Shown: positions 17,951-28,394, counted from the first letter of the stretch. The stretch: 64,000 nucleotides of DNA from Brachyspira hyodysenteriae ATCC 27164 (GCF_001676785.2 NZ_CP015910.2:2542001-2606000), one strand, 5' to 3'. Numbers and translations are program-made. The notes: generated by a model from the letters alone, not told the origin.

Positions 17951-20586
17951 TGAATTTTATTAAGAAAAATTGTATTATTTTATTTTCATTTCTTTTACTT
18001 GCTGCAGCTTTATTAATATCTGCAGAAAGCGACTTTGAAAATTTACAAACAGCAAGAAATATAGCTGTATATGAAGGGCTTACAATAAACCGTATAGATG
18101 TTACAGGTGAAGTAAGGCTTACAAAGGAACAAATAATAAACAATTTTCCTATAAAAGCCGGCAGTAAATTTCAAAGAACAGAAATAAATGCAGCCATAAA
18201 AAAACTATTTGATACGCAGTTATTCGATAGAGTGGCAATAGATGCAAACAGAGAAGATGACGGAGTAGTTTTAAATATTGTAGTAGCTGAAAGATTCATA
18301 ATAAAAGATATAGAATATATAGGAAATAAAAGATTAAGCAGAACAGCACTTAATGATGCCGTAAAACCAATTATGAAAGCAGGTGATCCTTATATACCTC
18401 AGAAATTAAATGATGCTGTTAATGCTATAATAACAAATTATCAAGATAAAGGATATTTGAAAGCTTATGTTGAGCCTAAAGTAATAGAAAATAAAGATAC
18501 TTCTGATGTTTTAGTACAAATGAACATAGTAGAAGGTAATGAAGTTAAGGTTGCTAATATAAGATTCCATGGTAATACACATTTTACTGATAATGAACTT
18601 AAAAGACAGATGTCAACAAAAGAAAATGGATTTATGACTCTTGGAAAATTTAATGAGTTTACATTTGATGGAGACAAAGATAAAATTGTTAAATACTATG
18701 CAGATAGAGGTTACTATAGAGCCAAAGTTGATAATGTAAAGTTCACATATCAATGGAGAAATCCTGAAATAAAAAATGAACAGGATTTAATAATAGATAT
18801 ATATGTTACAGAGGGAGATAAATATTATTTCGGAGATATAGGATTTAAAGGAAACTTTATAATACCTTCTGAAAATATACAAAAAGATATAAAATCAAAA
18901 AAAGGTGCTTTATATAATTACACATATCATATGGCAGACTATCAGGGTATACAAAATAAATATTCTGAAAGAGGTTATATATTCAGACAAGTTATACCTG
19001 TAATTACAGTAAATGAAGAAAATAAAATAGTAAATATAATGTATGATATTGTTGAAAATGATAAAGTGCATATAGAAAATATTACTATAGCAGGAAATAC
19101 AAAAACTAAAGATTTTGTTATAGAAAGATATATAGATATAAAACCCGGAGAAGTATTCAATACTGCAAAAATACAAAGAGTTCAAGAGAGATTATATAAT
19201 ACTCAATTCTTTGATAATATTAATTTAGGAGTAAAACCTGGTTCTGCTGAAGGACTTATGGAATTAAATTTAAGTGTAACTGAAGGAAGAACAGCTATGG
19301 TATCAGGAGGAGGCGGTTTCTCCACTGGTTCCGGATTTAAGGTATTTGCTTCTATTAGAGAAAATAACTTCTTAGGAAGAGGATTGCAGTTAGGATTAAG
19401 CGGAGAATTTGGAGAGCAGCAGAAACGTATAGCTGTTAACTTTGCTGAGCCTTATTTACTTAATCTGCCTATATATTTGGGTGTGGATTTATCATACTTC
19501 AATGAAGGTGTAAACACTGGTTATCAAATAGGAACCGATGGTAATTTTGGTATACCTAAATACTCATACTATACTAGACATGGTTTTGAAGGTATAGTAA
19601 GACTAGGTTATTACTTTGCTGATTATTATTCTACATTCATAACATTTGATACCATAGTACAGCAGTATCAGCAATGGCATGACCAAGGAGCTACTGCTGC
19701 CGGTCCTAATTATGTTCTTAGTGATATAAAAAAATATTTAACTCATAGAGTTAATAAAAAAGATGGATCATTCCAAAGATGGGAAAGTGATTGGTTTACA
19801 ACATTCATTGTTTCATATTCTTTACTTAGAGATAGCAGAAACGATTATTTGAACCCTACTAGAGGAAGTTTCTTGAGAGGTATGGTAGATTTCTATTTTG
19901 GACACACCCAGCTTACAAGATTGAGTGCTACAGGATTCTTGGCTGTACCTGCTACAGAATGGCTGTCATTTGCATTCTATGGAGAATTAGGACAAATAAT
20001 TGCTACTCCTGGACTTGCTTTGCAAAATGATGCTGATGTACTCTATTATCTTAACCCATTTGAAGATGTAAGGGGATGGGATACTTCCAAATATACTATA
20101 TTTAAGAAGAACAGAGGATTATCAACTTATGATATGTTAGGAGCCAACGGTTCAGACGGTAAACCTACTACTGACTCTTGGAGTTACGGTAGAGCAAAAG
20201 TAAGATTCTTTGCTGAACTTCGTATACCTATAATACCTAAAACTCTTGGATTCGTTACTTTCCTTGATGCAGGACAATTATGGATGCCATACAGTACAGG
20301 TTGGAATCAGGACGGAGATGCTCATTCATATCCTTCTCAATTTATGAATATTAAAGATATATTTGATCCTTCTCAATATATATATTCTGTAGGAATAGGA
20401 TTCAGACTTACAATACCTATATTCAATATAAGATTCTATATTGCTAAAAGATTCGTTTACAATAAAGAAGATGTTGGATTTGGTAAAGGATTTCAAGATT
20501 TTGAAGGAGATACTTTCACTCCTCTTGGTGCTTGGTTCGGAAGAGGATGGGGAATTGCATTTACTATGAACCACCCATTCTATTAA
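17950..20586 (+). CDS. bamA: Outer membrane protein assembly factor BamA
   Basis: About 878 residues: a signal peptide (FSFLLLAAALLISA, cleavage near residue 24), five POTRA domains (for example INRIDVTGEVRLT and IKDIEYIGNKRLS) and a C-terminal 16-strand barrel of the surface-antigen family ending in aromatic F-Y. BamA folds and inserts beta-barrels into the outer membrane. I start at the GTG at 17950, which overlaps the tamB TAG by one base and has GGTGGAG at 17937-17943; an in-frame GTG at 17938 lacks a ribosome site. The overlap implies translational coupling with tamB. Confidence 0.93.
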   Translation: MNFIKKNCIILFSFLLLAAALLISAESDFENLQTARNIAVYEGLTINRIDVTGEVRLTKEQIINNFPIKAGSKFQRTEINAAIKKLFDTQLFDRVAIDANREDDGVVLNIVVAERFIIKDIEYIGNKRLSRTALNDAVKPIMKAGDPYIPQKLNDAVNAIITNYQDKGYLKAYVEPKVIENKDTSDVLVQMNIVEGNEVKVANIRFHGNTHFTDNELKRQMSTKENGFMTLGKFNEFTFDGDKDKIVKYYADRGYYRAKVDNVKFTYQWRNPEIKNEQDLIIDIYVTEGDKYYFGDIGFKGNFIIPSENIQKDIKSKKGALYNYTYHMADYQGIQNKYSERGYIFRQVIPVITVNEENKIVNIMYDIVENDKVHIENITIAGNTKTKDFVIERYIDIKPGEVFNTAKIQRVQERLYNTQFFDNINLGVKPGSAEGLMELNLSVTEGRTAMVSGGGGFSTGSGFKVFASIRENNFLGRGLQLGLSGEFGEQQKRIAVNFAEPYLLNLPIYLGVDLSYFNEGVNTGYQIGTDGNFGIPKYSYYTRHGFEGIVRLGYYFADYYSTFITFDTIVQQYQQWHDQGATAAGPNYVLSDIKKYLTHRVNKKDGSFQRWESDWFTTFIVSYSLLRDSRNDYLNPTRGSFLRGMVDFYFGHTQLTRLSATGFLAVPATEWLSFAFYGELGQIIATPGLALQNDADVLYYLNPFEDVRGWDTSKYTIFKKNRGLSTYDMLGANGSDGKPTTDSWSYGRAKVRFFAELRIPIIPKTLGFVTFLDAGQLWMPYSTGWNQDGDAHSYPSQFMNIKDIFDPSQYIYSVGIGFRLTIPIFNIRFYIAKRFVYNKEDVGFGKGFQDFEGDTFTPLGAWFGRGWGIAFTMNHPFY

Positions 20587-20630
20587 AAATATATAAAAAT
20601 AATTTTTATTAAAATTATAAGGAGATAAAA

Positions 20631-21056
20631 ATGAAAAAGTATTATATTATGAGTTTATTATTTGTAGCAGTACTTATAGTATCCATTGTTAGCCCTAGAG
20701 TATTTACTCAATCTTACAGGCTTACAAAAGTTGGATATATTGATCTTGAGAGAGTAATAAAAGAATTAACTAGCGATGATGAATTTGTTGAAAAATTAAA
20801 AATGAAATTAGAAGAATATAAACAAAAAGATGCTATGCAGACAAATATGGAAGATACTTCTATAGCACAAAATAGAGATTATTCTTTGAGAGGAGAGGTA
20901 AAAAGACAAGTTGCAAACTCTCTTATGTCTATAGTAAAAAAAGAAGGTTATACTCTAATACTAGAAAGAACAGAACATGCCATTCTTTATGCTGATAGAA
21001 ATTTTGATATAACAGAAGCCGTTATAGCAAATGTTAAAGCATCTTTGCAAAAATAA
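20631..21056 (+). CDS. OmpH/Skp-like periplasmic chaperone
   Basis: A 141-residue protein with signal peptide (residues 1 to about 26, ending VFTQ) followed by VGYIDLERVIKE, typical of OmpH/Skp chaperones that escort unfolded outer-membrane proteins to BamA. The end (LILERTEHAILYADRNFDIT) also matches the family. At 141 residues it is shorter than the usual 160-180, the coiled-coil arm in the middle being reduced. AAGGAG precedes the ATG. Its place between bamA and lpxD is the canonical one. A terminator follows, so lpxD has at least partly separate expression. Confidence 0.82.
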   Translation: MKKYYIMSLLFVAVLIVSIVSPRVFTQSYRLTKVGYIDLERVIKELTSDDEFVEKLKMKLEEYKQKDAMQTNMEDTSIAQNRDYSLRGEVKRQVANSLMSIVKKEGYTLILERTEHAILYADRNFDITEAVIANVKASLQK

Positions 21057-21091
21057 TAAACATAAAATAATTTAATAATGACTTTTATAAT

Positions 21092-21135
21092 AACTAAAAT
21101 GCATTTAAACAAAATTGATGCATTTTAGTTTTTTA
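21092..21135 (+). terminator. Rho-independent terminator after the skp-like gene
   Basis: Perfect 13-bp stem (21092-21104 with 21118-21130), 13-nt loop, then five or more T. It would end the tamB-bamA-skp transcript. Confidence 0.75.
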
Positions 21136-21164
21136 TATATAAAATAAAAACGGAGAAATTTATC

Positions 21165-22205
21165 ATGAAAGTAAAAGATATAAGCAATTTTATTCAGGCA
21201 AAAAAAATAATAGGAGATGAAAATAAAGAAATATCTACTCTCTCCCCTATTAATGAAATCATAGAAAATTCAATAGTATGTATAGATAATAATAAATATC
21301 TTGAAACAGCATTAAACAGTAATGCAAATGCATTGATATTAAGAGAAGATGCTGCAAATGAAATAAAAGATTTCAAAAATAAAACTGCCTTAATACATAA
21401 TAACCCAAAAGAAGCATTTATAAAATTACTTTACTTTTTATTTGAAGATAAAAAATATCCGCTTGGCACCATAGAATCTACAGCTATAATAAAAGAAAAA
21501 GCTAATATATCTGACAATACTTATATAGGTGATAATGTACATATTGGAAAAAATACGGTAGTTGGAAAGGGAACCGTTATAGAAGCTAATGTATTTTTAG
21601 GAGATAATGTAGTTATTGGAGAGAACTGCACTATATATGCAAATGTTACTATTCATGACAGATGTGTAGTAAAAGACAGAGTTATAATAGGTTCTTCTAC
21701 TGTTATAGGAAATGACGGATTCGGATTCTTCGAAGTTAATGGAAAGCAAATGAAAATACCTCAAAGAGGAAATGTTGTAATAGAAAATGATGTTGAGCTT
21801 GGAGCAAATGTTTGTATAGACAGAGCAACATTGGGTTCTACCATAATAAGAGAAGGTGTAAAAATAGATAATTTAGTACAAATAGCACATAACTGCGATA
21901 TAGGAGAACATTCTATTATAGTATCTCAAGTAGGAATAGCAGGAAGTTCTAAAATAGGAAATCATTGTATATTAGGCGGACAGGCAGCATTGGCAGATCA
22001 TGTTACTGTAGGCGACAGAGTAATATTCGGAGGAAGATCTGCTGTGATGTCAAATGTAAAAATACCTTCTAATTCTATTATGCTTGGAGCTCCTGCCCAA
22101 AACATAGAAAGAGAAAAATTAAAAATGATAGCAGAACAAAAATTACCTGAATTAATTAATTTAGTAGAAGAACGTTTTGAAGTGAAAATAAAAAGAGTAA
22201 AATAA
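21165..22205 (+). CDS. lpxD: UDP-3-O-(3-hydroxyacyl)glucosamine N-acyltransferase LpxD
   Basis: LpxD adds the second hydroxyacyl chain to UDP-GlcN in lipid A synthesis, so its presence implies a lipid A-based outer membrane. The 346-residue protein has the N-terminal uridine-binding domain, then a left-handed beta-helix of hexapeptide repeats (about residues 100-290) and a C-terminal helical tail. The catalytic His lies in the conserved [11 protein letters not shown] segment. Length is normal. GGAG precedes the ATG. Other lipid A genes are not in this window. Confidence 0.93.
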   Translation: MKVKDISNFIQAKKIIGDENKEISTLSPINEIIENSIVCIDNNKYLETALNSNANALILREDAANEIKDFKNKTALIHNNPKEAFIKLLYFLFEDKKYPLGTIESTAIIKEKANISDNTYIGDNVHIGKNTVVGKGTVIEANVFLGDNVVIGENCTIYANVTIHDRCVVKDRVIIGSSTVIGNDGFGFFEVNGKQMKIPQRGNVVIENDVELGANVCIDRATLGSTIIREGVKIDNLVQIAHNCDIGEHSIIVSQVGIAGSSKIGNHCILGGQAALADHVTVGDRVIFGGRSAVMSNVKIPSNSIMLGAPAQNIEREKLKMIAEQKLPELINLVEERFEVKIKRVK

Positions 22206-22321
22206 CTTTATTTTAATTAAATTGTAAAAATAATATAAAAATATCAAATATTTTTTTTACAAAATTTAAAACTATTGTATATTTAAATATAATTAATCTT
22301 TTACATTAATAGGATTATTCT

Positions 22322-24286
22322 ATGAAAAATAAAAAACCTCTTGGACTTCAGTTTAAAATATTTGTATTACTCACTGTATCTATATTAATAATGGTTATAA
22401 CTATTATTTCATATATGGTAACGCATAATATTTCCACTTCAAAAAAAAAGGGATATGCTTCTACAGAATATATGATTACAACCTACGCCAAAGATATAGA
22501 AATAGAAATGCTCACTTACATATCAATACTAAGAACATTATCATCATCTCTTAAAAACGATATAGCAAATGGTACAATTACGAGAGAATCACATGCAGAA
22601 ATTTTAGGAGATATGCTTCAAAATAATAAAAATTTGTTCTCAATATATGAAATGTGGGAAAAAAATGCCTTTGACGGAAAAGATAATGAATTTATAGATA
22701 CTGATTATGGATCTGAAGTTGATGGAAGGTATGGCCCTTCTTATTTTTATGATAACAATGTAGTTAGTTATGATAAAGTTTATCAAGAAGAATTCGATGC
22801 TAATCCAAATTATTATACTATACCTAAAAATACAAAGCAATTATATATAAGCGATGTAGAAAAAGATGATACTTATGCAGAGGCAGGAACTGTATTGACT
22901 GTTAGTGTAGTTGAGCCTATATTAAATGATTCAGGAAATTTTTTAGGTACTATAGGTGTTGACTTCTCTGCAGACAATTTAGTTGAAATTGTATCTGATA
23001 TATCTACAAATAATGGTATGGTTGGATATTTAATTAATCAAAATGGAACTATACTTGCAGCAACCAATACACAGAACATAGGAAAACAAATATCAGATAT
23101 ATATAAAAATAATTCAAAAGAAATAATAGATTATATAAATAATAATATTAAATATTCTTTTGTAAATGAAATTGATGATCAAAAAACATTTAATATTTTG
23201 ATACCATTGGATTCATTAAAAGATAACAATAATTCATTAGCTTTATTAGTAAATGTGCCTGAAATTATCATAGTAAAAGAAAATATTATAAATGCTATTG
23301 TAACTTCTGTATTAGCTCTCATTATTATTATAATATTTTTATTTATTATAAATATCTTAATAAAGAAAAGTATAATAGATCCTATATTAAAAGTTATGCA
23401 TATATCTGAAAAATTAAGCAGCGGAAATTTAACTTCTGATCAAAATCAATCTTTAAGCAATAGAAAAGATGAAATAGGAATGATATTTAATTCTATTCAA
23501 AATACTCAAAATAAATTATCAAATATAATAAAACAGATATTAGCCTCTACCAATGCTATGGAAAATGCAAGTAAGAATGTAAGTGCAGGTACAATGGATT
23601 TATCAAACAGAACTGAAAAACAAAGAGATGATTTAAAAATTATAAATGAAACTATGAGTAATACATTAAAAGTTATAGATAAAACAAGCAATGACATAGT
23701 ACTAACTAATGATAAAATACAAGTGCTTACAAATTCAAGTGAACATTGTTATAATCTATCAAAAGAATCTATGGCTCTTATGGAAGATATAACAAAAGCT
23801 ACATCTGAAATATCGAATATAACAAAAATTATAGATGATATAGCTATGCAAACTAATATACTTGCTCTTAATGCATCAGTAGAAGCAGCACGTGCCGGAG
23901 AACAAGGAAAAGGGTTTGCTGTTGTAGCTGCTGAAGTAAGAAATTTGGCACAAACTTCTCAGGAATCTGTAAAAAATATTACTAATATAGTTAATACCAG
24001 CATAGAGAAAATACAAGATGGAAACAAAAAAATAAAAGAAACTATGGATGCATTAGAAGATATAACTAATAAAGCTAGAGAAAGCAGTTATATAGTAAGC
24101 CAAATGGTTGAATCTTCTACTGAGCAAGATGCTTCTGCAAGAGAAGTTCAGAGTGCAGTTAATAGTGTTGATATTAGTGCTGAGCAGAATACAAATTTGG
24201 TAAAGACAAATGCTGATATAGTTATTGATATGGAAAAAGAAACAGAAAAACTTGCTGATTTAATGAAATTTTTCAGCTTAAAATGA
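22322..24286 (+). CDS. Methyl-accepting chemotaxis protein
   Basis: A 654-residue chemoreceptor: N-terminal membrane segment (about residues 15-40), large periplasmic dCache-like sensor (to about residue 315), second membrane segment (about 322-345), HAMP, and a cytoplasmic signalling domain with the conserved hairpin tip ([32 protein letters not shown]). Flanking helices carry Glu/Gln-rich pairs typical of methylation sites. The ligand is unknown; the dCache type often senses amino acids. An AGGA-like site precedes the ATG, and a strong terminator follows. It is monocistronic and remote from other che genes. Confidence 0.93.
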   Translation: MKNKKPLGLQFKIFVLLTVSILIMVITIISYMVTHNISTSKKKGYASTEYMITTYAKDIEIEMLTYISILRTLSSSLKNDIANGTITRESHAEILGDMLQNNKNLFSIYEMWEKNAFDGKDNEFIDTDYGSEVDGRYGPSYFYDNNVVSYDKVYQEEFDANPNYYTIPKNTKQLYISDVEKDDTYAEAGTVLTVSVVEPILNDSGNFLGTIGVDFSADNLVEIVSDISTNNGMVGYLINQNGTILAATNTQNIGKQISDIYKNNSKEIIDYINNNIKYSFVNEIDDQKTFNILIPLDSLKDNNNSLALLVNVPEIIIVKENIINAIVTSVLALIIIIIFLFIINILIKKSIIDPILKVMHISEKLSSGNLTSDQNQSLSNRKDEIGMIFNSIQNTQNKLSNIIKQILASTNAMENASKNVSAGTMDLSNRTEKQRDDLKIINETMSNTLKVIDKTSNDIVLTNDKIQVLTNSSEHCYNLSKESMALMEDITKATSEISNITKIIDDIAMQTNILALNASVEAARAGEQGKGFAVVAAEVRNLAQTSQESVKNITNIVNTSIEKIQDGNKKIKETMDALEDITNKARESSYIVSQMVESSTEQDASAREVQSAVNSVDISAEQNTNLVKTNADIVIDMEKETEKLADLMKFFSLK

Positions 24287-24336
24287 TATTATAGTAATTC
24301 CTATATTTAAACTCTTTTATAGTTTAATTCTTTAAT

Positions 24337-24387
24337 GATATGCTTTTATAAAAAACTAATTTTTAATAAAAGCATATCTATTTTTTT
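24337..24387 (+). terminator. Rho-independent terminator of the MCP gene
   Basis: Perfect 13-bp stem (24337-24349 with 24366-24378), AT-rich loop, then TATTTTTTT. Confidence 0.8.
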
Positions 24388-24401
24388 ATAAATTTACTCT
24401 G

Positions 24402-24417
24402 CCCGCCCACCCGCCCC
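24402..24417 (-). other. Putative G-quadruplex motif
   Basis: On the minus strand GGGG-C-GGG-T-GGG-C-GGG: four G-runs separated by single bases, the most stable parallel quadruplex pattern. It stands alone in strongly AT-rich DNA between the MCP terminator and the gene at 24477, about 60 bp upstream of that start codon. Confidence 0.7.
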
Positions 24418-24476
24418 TATTTATATTTTTTACGATTATATTTATAATAAAATAAATATTTTTTTGGAGAATAAAA

Positions 24477-24770
24477 ATGAAATTCGCTTATTTAATAATG
24501 GATAAAATTTTCGATAGCAAAAAAGATAAAGCATCTATACATAATGGAGTTTCACAAATAATAGGAGTTTCAAATATAGAAGAAGCTTGCAAAATAGCTA
24601 AAGAATTGAAGGCAGAAGGTATTGATTGTATAGAGTTATGCGGAGGATTCAGAGAAGAAGGAGCTAGAAAAATAATAGAAGCAACAGAAAATAAGGTAGC
24701 TGTTGGATTTGTAGTGCATTTAGAAGAGCAGAATGATATTTATAAAAAATTATTTGGAAATGAAAATTAA
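24477..24770 (+). CDS. DUF6506-like small protein
   Basis: A 97-residue cytoplasmic protein that resembles DUF6506, a short family with the pattern seen here: MKFAYLIMD at the start, IIGVSNIEEACKIAKEL and GIDCIELCGGFREEGA in the middle, and a conserved VGFVVHL near the end. The function of the family is not known. TTGGAG precedes the ATG by 8 nt. The stop overlaps the stop of the convergent small membrane protein gene by two bases. The G-quadruplex motif lies in its 5' region. Confidence 0.65.
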   Translation: MKFAYLIMDKIFDSKKDKASIHNGVSQIIGVSNIEEACKIAKELKAEGIDCIELCGGFREEGARKIIEATENKVAVGFVVHLEEQNDIYKKLFGNEN

Positions 24771-24967
24771 GAATTAGATTTATATAAGAAACCAGCAACT
24801 ATAGTTATAATACCCACAAGCATAGTAAAAGGTGCTAGAAATCCCATAAAACCTTCAGGGTGCTGTCCTACCATTGCTATAAATAGAAAACTAATAGCAA
24901 ATATTAGAATCCCTATTGCTAAAATAATAATATTTTGTTTAGAAAGTTTATCATGATTATTTATCAT
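24767..24967 (-). CDS. Small two-helix membrane protein
   Basis: A small protein with two hydrophobic segments separated by a GQHPEGFMGF loop; no family recognised. The start is uncertain. The frame extends to a GTG at 25018 (83 residues), but an internal ATG at 24967 (66 residues) gives a more ordinary N-terminus; neither has a good ribosome site. tRNA-Leu lies just upstream on the same strand, so read-through from the tRNA promoter could express it. It is convergent with the DUF6506-like gene. Confidence 0.45.
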   Translation of the reverse strand: MINNHDKLSKQNIIILAIGILIFAISFLFIAMVGQHPEGFMGFLAPFTMLVGIITIVAGFLYKSNS

Positions 24968-25043
24968 ATTCAGTATACAAAAAAAGTTTATAGGTATTAC
25001 ACTACAAACTCTATTCACTCCGTTTCATAAATTGATTATCATT

Positions 25044-25128
25044 TGCTCGGGGCCGGAATCGAACCGGCACGGTCACAAGGACCAGCAGATTTTAAATCTG
25101 CTATGTCTACCAATTCCATCACCCGAGC
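25044..25128 (-). tRNA. tRNA-Leu (anticodon TAA)
   Basis: An 85-nt class II tRNA on the minus strand. The acceptor stem GCTCGGG pairs with CCCGAGC, with discriminator A. The D-arm and the T-loop (GGTTCGATTCC) are standard, the variable arm GGTCC...GTGACC is long, and the anticodon loop TTTAAAA gives TAA. CCA is not encoded. Confidence 0.95.
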
Positions 25129-25255
25129 TGGTAGTTGCCTAAAATATTAACATATAATAAAAAAAATCAAGTTCTATTTTAGATTTTTTTTTATTTTATA
25201 ATACTATCAAGTTTAAATGTATTATCTTCATATTTGAAATATATTAGAAAAAATA

Positions 25256-25284
25256 TTGACATAAGTATAAATTATTGATAATAT
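25256..25284 (+). promoter_or_regulatory. Promoter of the yajC-secD-secF operon
   Basis: TTGACA (25256-25261), 17-bp spacer, TAATAT (25279-25284), 48 bp upstream of the yajC ATG. Confidence 0.55.
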
Positions 25285-25331
25285 GATATAATATCAAAAA
25301 AAATTTAAAAAATTCAAGAGGTAATTAAAGA

Positions 25332-25763
25332 ATGTTCACAGCTACATTATATGCACAAGGAGCTCAAGCACAGGCAGGAGGAAGCCCATTAGTATCTATA
25401 GGTATGATGGTTGTAATCTTTGCTATATTTTATTTTTTGTTGATAAGACCGCAAAAACAGCAGCAAAAAAAATTAGCACAAAGTATAGCTGAATTAAAAA
25501 AAGGAGACAAAGTAATAATCGCAGGCGGAATAATTGCTGAATATGTTTCTGATAAAGAAGGCGGAAGAATTGCAATAGTAAAAGTAGGCGAAAATACTAA
25601 AATGGAAATAATTAAATCTTCAATATCAGCAGTAGTTACAGAAGAAATGCTAAACCCTCCTAAAAAAGAAGAAAAGAAAAAAGAGGATAAAAAAGCTATA
25701 GAAGATAAAAATCAATTAAAAGAAGATTTGGAAAAAGCTCAGGCAGAAGATAAAAAAGAATAA
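25332..25763 (+). CDS. yajC: Preprotein translocase subunit YajC
   Basis: YajC is the small inner-membrane partner of SecDF in the Sec accessory complex. The 143-residue protein has one membrane segment (about residues 22-42), followed at once by the diagnostic FLLIRPQKQQQKK and by a small beta domain (GDKVIIAGGI). It ends in an unusually long Lys/Glu-rich tail of about 35 residues (KKEEKKKEDKK), absent from most YajC proteins and probably disordered. AAGAGGT lies upstream. It is first in an operon with secD and secF. Confidence 0.9.
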   Translation: MFTATLYAQGAQAQAGGSPLVSIGMMVVIFAIFYFLLIRPQKQQQKKLAQSIAELKKGDKVIIAGGIIAEYVSDKEGGRIAIVKVGENTKMEIIKSSISAVVTEEMLNPPKKEEKKKEDKKAIEDKNQLKEDLEKAQAEDKKE

Positions 25764-25802
25764 TAAATAATAATTAAAAATATAATAATAGGATAGTATA
25801 AT

Positions 25803-27314
25803 ATGAGTCATAATTTAAGACTAGCATTCATCATTATAGGACTTGGTGTAATGGCTTGGTTTATTACTCCTACAGTAAGATGGTATTTTTTCACATCTGA
25901 TGATAAGAAAGAAGAAAGTAATATGTCTTTAGATGAAATGATAGCTAAAGGATATACTAAAGAACAAATAGATAATGTTCAATCACTTAAAAGATTAAGA
26001 AGTGAATCTGTAAATATGGGTTTGGACTTACAAGGCGGTATAAGAATAGTACTTCAGGCTGATTTTGAAGAGTATGCAAATAGATTAGATAGAACAGCAG
26101 CATCTCTTACAGCTGAAGAGAAAAATGATGCTATGGAAAGACTTATATCAAGACTTAGAGGAAGAATAGACCAATTCGGAGTAAGTGAAGTGGGTATAAG
26201 AAAACAAGGCGAGGACAGAGTGGTTGTTGAACTTCCTGGAGCAAGAGACCCAGACAGAATAAAAAGTGTAGTATTAAGTCAGGGAGCTTTAACTTTCAAT
26301 TTGGTTGATGAACAAGCTACAGCTACTTTAACTACTAATGATATGCTTATGGGTGTATTCACTAATACAGCTAAAGTTCCAGAATATGGAAAACAGCTTT
26401 ATTTCTATAGTGAGAAAGATGATTTCGGAAGAAGAGTAAGAGGAGCTCCTGTTATAGTTAATAAAGAACCTTCATTGGAGGGAAGTGCTTTAATCAATGC
26501 TCAGGTAGGCGGAGGTCAATTCGGTGAGGTTACTGTAGAGTTTGAACTTAATGCAGAAGGATCTACTCAATTCGCTGAAGTTACTGCACAAAATAAAAAT
26601 AGAATGCTTGCTATAGTATTAGATGATAAAGTTATAAGTGCTCCTAATATTAATGATGAGATAAGAGGCGGAAGAGGCGTTATCACTGGAAGATTTACTT
26701 TAGAAGAGGCTCAAGACTTAGCTAGAATATTAAAAGAAGGTGCTTTACCTATTAATGTAAGTATTGTAGAAGAAGAAGTTGTAGGACAGTCTATAGGTGC
26801 TGACTCAGTTAAAGCCGGAGCTACTGCTTTACTTATGGCTGCTGTTTTAGTTGCTGTATTTATGATAGCTGTATACAGAGTATCCGGAGTTTTATCAACT
26901 ATTGCAATGCTTGTGAATGTTGTACTTATAATCGCTGTATTATCACCTTTAAGATTTACTTTAACATTGCCTGGTATAGCCGGACTTATTCTTACTATAG
27001 GTATGGCTGTTGATGCCAATGTTATTATATTTGAGCGTATAAAAGATGAGTTAAAAGTAAAATCTAGTGTTGCTGATGCTATTATATCTGGTTATGACAG
27101 AGCTTTTGCAACAATATTTGACTCTAACATCACTACTATAATTGTAGCTTTAATACTTTGGATATTCGGAAGCGGTCCTGTACAAGGTTTTGCTATTACT
27201 TTGTTCTTTGGTATTTTAATAAACCTATTCACAGCTGTATTCATTACTAGATATATCTATGAAGAGATTATAAGAACTAAAATAGTAAAGAAAGCAGGAT
27301 TCTTCTTTATTTAA
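25803..27314 (+). CDS. secD: Protein translocase subunit SecD
   Basis: SecD works with SecF to pull preproteins across the inner membrane using the proton gradient. At 503 residues it has an N-terminal membrane helix, the P1 periplasmic region (GLDLQGGIRIVL, then RIDQFGVSEVGI), and a C-terminal RND-like block of five helices with GMAVDANVIIFERI. A short helical insert (residues 38-60) after the first helix is rich in charged residues. AGGA precedes the ATG, 39 nt after yajC. Confidence 0.95.
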   Translation: MSHNLRLAFIIIGLGVMAWFITPTVRWYFFTSDDKKEESNMSLDEMIAKGYTKEQIDNVQSLKRLRSESVNMGLDLQGGIRIVLQADFEEYANRLDRTAASLTAEEKNDAMERLISRLRGRIDQFGVSEVGIRKQGEDRVVVELPGARDPDRIKSVVLSQGALTFNLVDEQATATLTTNDMLMGVFTNTAKVPEYGKQLYFYSEKDDFGRRVRGAPVIVNKEPSLEGSALINAQVGGGQFGEVTVEFELNAEGSTQFAEVTAQNKNRMLAIVLDDKVISAPNINDEIRGGRGVITGRFTLEEAQDLARILKEGALPINVSIVEEEVVGQSIGADSVKAGATALLMAAVLVAVFMIAVYRVSGVLSTIAMLVNVVLIIAVLSPLRFTLTLPGIAGLILTIGMAVDANVIIFERIKDELKVKSSVADAIISGYDRAFATIFDSNITTIIVALILWIFGSGPVQGFAITLFFGILINLFTAVFITRYIYEEIIRTKIVKKAGFFFI

Positions 27315-27347
27315 TATAACTTCTTAAAAATAAATAGGATTTCGTAA

Positions 27348-28271
27348 ATGAGTGAAGAAATAAAAAAAGAAAATAATGATTTGACAAAAAATAAGATACC
27401 GTTTGTTAAAATTATGCCTATAGCTGCTGTGGTGTCATCTATATTGTTTATAGCTTCTATAGCATTGTTTGTTAATAAACTTACTACAAATAGCTTCAAT
27501 ATGGGTATTGACTTTGCTGGCGGTGTTGAATTAAAAGTACAGATAGATAATCCTGAAGTAATTAATATTGCTGAAATAAGAGCTTTATATAATAATTTCG
27601 GAACAGAGACTGTTAATATACAGGAACTTGAAGGTGCTGATAATGTAAATGCTTTCCTTTTAAGATTCAGAGGATCTAATGAAGAATCTGACAGAGCTAT
27701 GCAGGTGCTTTATGATAAATATACTCAGGAAAAAGTTAATCTAATAGGAAGCAATATTATAAGCGGTGTAGTATCTGCTGATAACTTAAAACTAGCTTTC
27801 ATATTAATAATTGTATCTTGGATTATCATAATGATATACATTACTATAAGATTCAATTACAGATATGCTTTCCCTGCAATAATAACTTTAATACATAATG
27901 TTGTTATAGTATTCGGTATACTTCTTTTCTTGAATAAAGAGTTTTCTGTATTAGTTCTTTCTTCAATGCTTACTTTGATAGGTTATACAATCAACGACAT
28001 CATAGTAGTATTTGATAGAATAAGAGAAAATGCTAATTCTAAAAAACCTTTCAAAGAGATTGTTAATATAAGTTTGAATAATGTTGTAGGAAGAACAATT
28101 ATTACTAGTATTTCTACCCTACTTGCTGCACTTGCTATAATGATATGGGGCGGATTCATACTTTATGACTTCGCATTTACATTCTTCTGCGGTGTTGTTA
28201 TAGGTACTTATGCTAGTAACTTCATAGCAAGCGGACTTTTAATACTATTTATGAAAACTAAAAAAGCATAA
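27348..28271 (+). CDS. secF: Protein translocase subunit SecF
   Basis: SecF, 307 residues: an N-terminal membrane helix (about residues 22-45), a short periplasmic domain with NMGIDFAGGVELKV, and five C-terminal helices with the signature TINDIIVVFDRIREN. Length and motifs are normal. TAGGAT precedes the ATG, and the gene is 33 nt after secD. A terminator just after the stop ends the operon. Confidence 0.95.
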   Translation: MSEEIKKENNDLTKNKIPFVKIMPIAAVVSSILFIASIALFVNKLTTNSFNMGIDFAGGVELKVQIDNPEVINIAEIRALYNNFGTETVNIQELEGADNVNAFLLRFRGSNEESDRAMQVLYDKYTQEKVNLIGSNIISGVVSADNLKLAFILIIVSWIIIMIYITIRFNYRYAFPAIITLIHNVVIVFGILLFLNKEFSVLVLSSMLTLIGYTINDIIVVFDRIRENANSKKPFKEIVNISLNNVVGRTIITSISTLLAALAIMIWGGFILYDFAFTFFCGVVIGTYASNFIASGLLILFMKTKKA

Positions 28272-28296
28272 AAATTATTAATATAAAAATAAAAAA

Positions 28297-28327
28297 GGGT
28301 ATGCATTTATAATGTATACTCTTTTTT
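28297..28327 (+). terminator. Rho-independent terminator of the sec operon
   Basis: Stem 28297-28307 with 28311-28321 (two G-U pairs), short loop, then six T; the A-run on the left extends the stem. Confidence 0.7.
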
Positions 28328-28394
28328 ATTTGCAATGATAGAAGTTTTATAACAAAATAAAAATCATTTTTTAAAAAGTTAAAAATTTTCAGTA

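Noticed and set aside
24767-25018. Full 83-codon frame of the small membrane protein from GTG 25018
   Set aside because: The ribosome site would overlap the start codon and the N-terminal part is unusual; I kept the shorter form from 24967, with low confidence.
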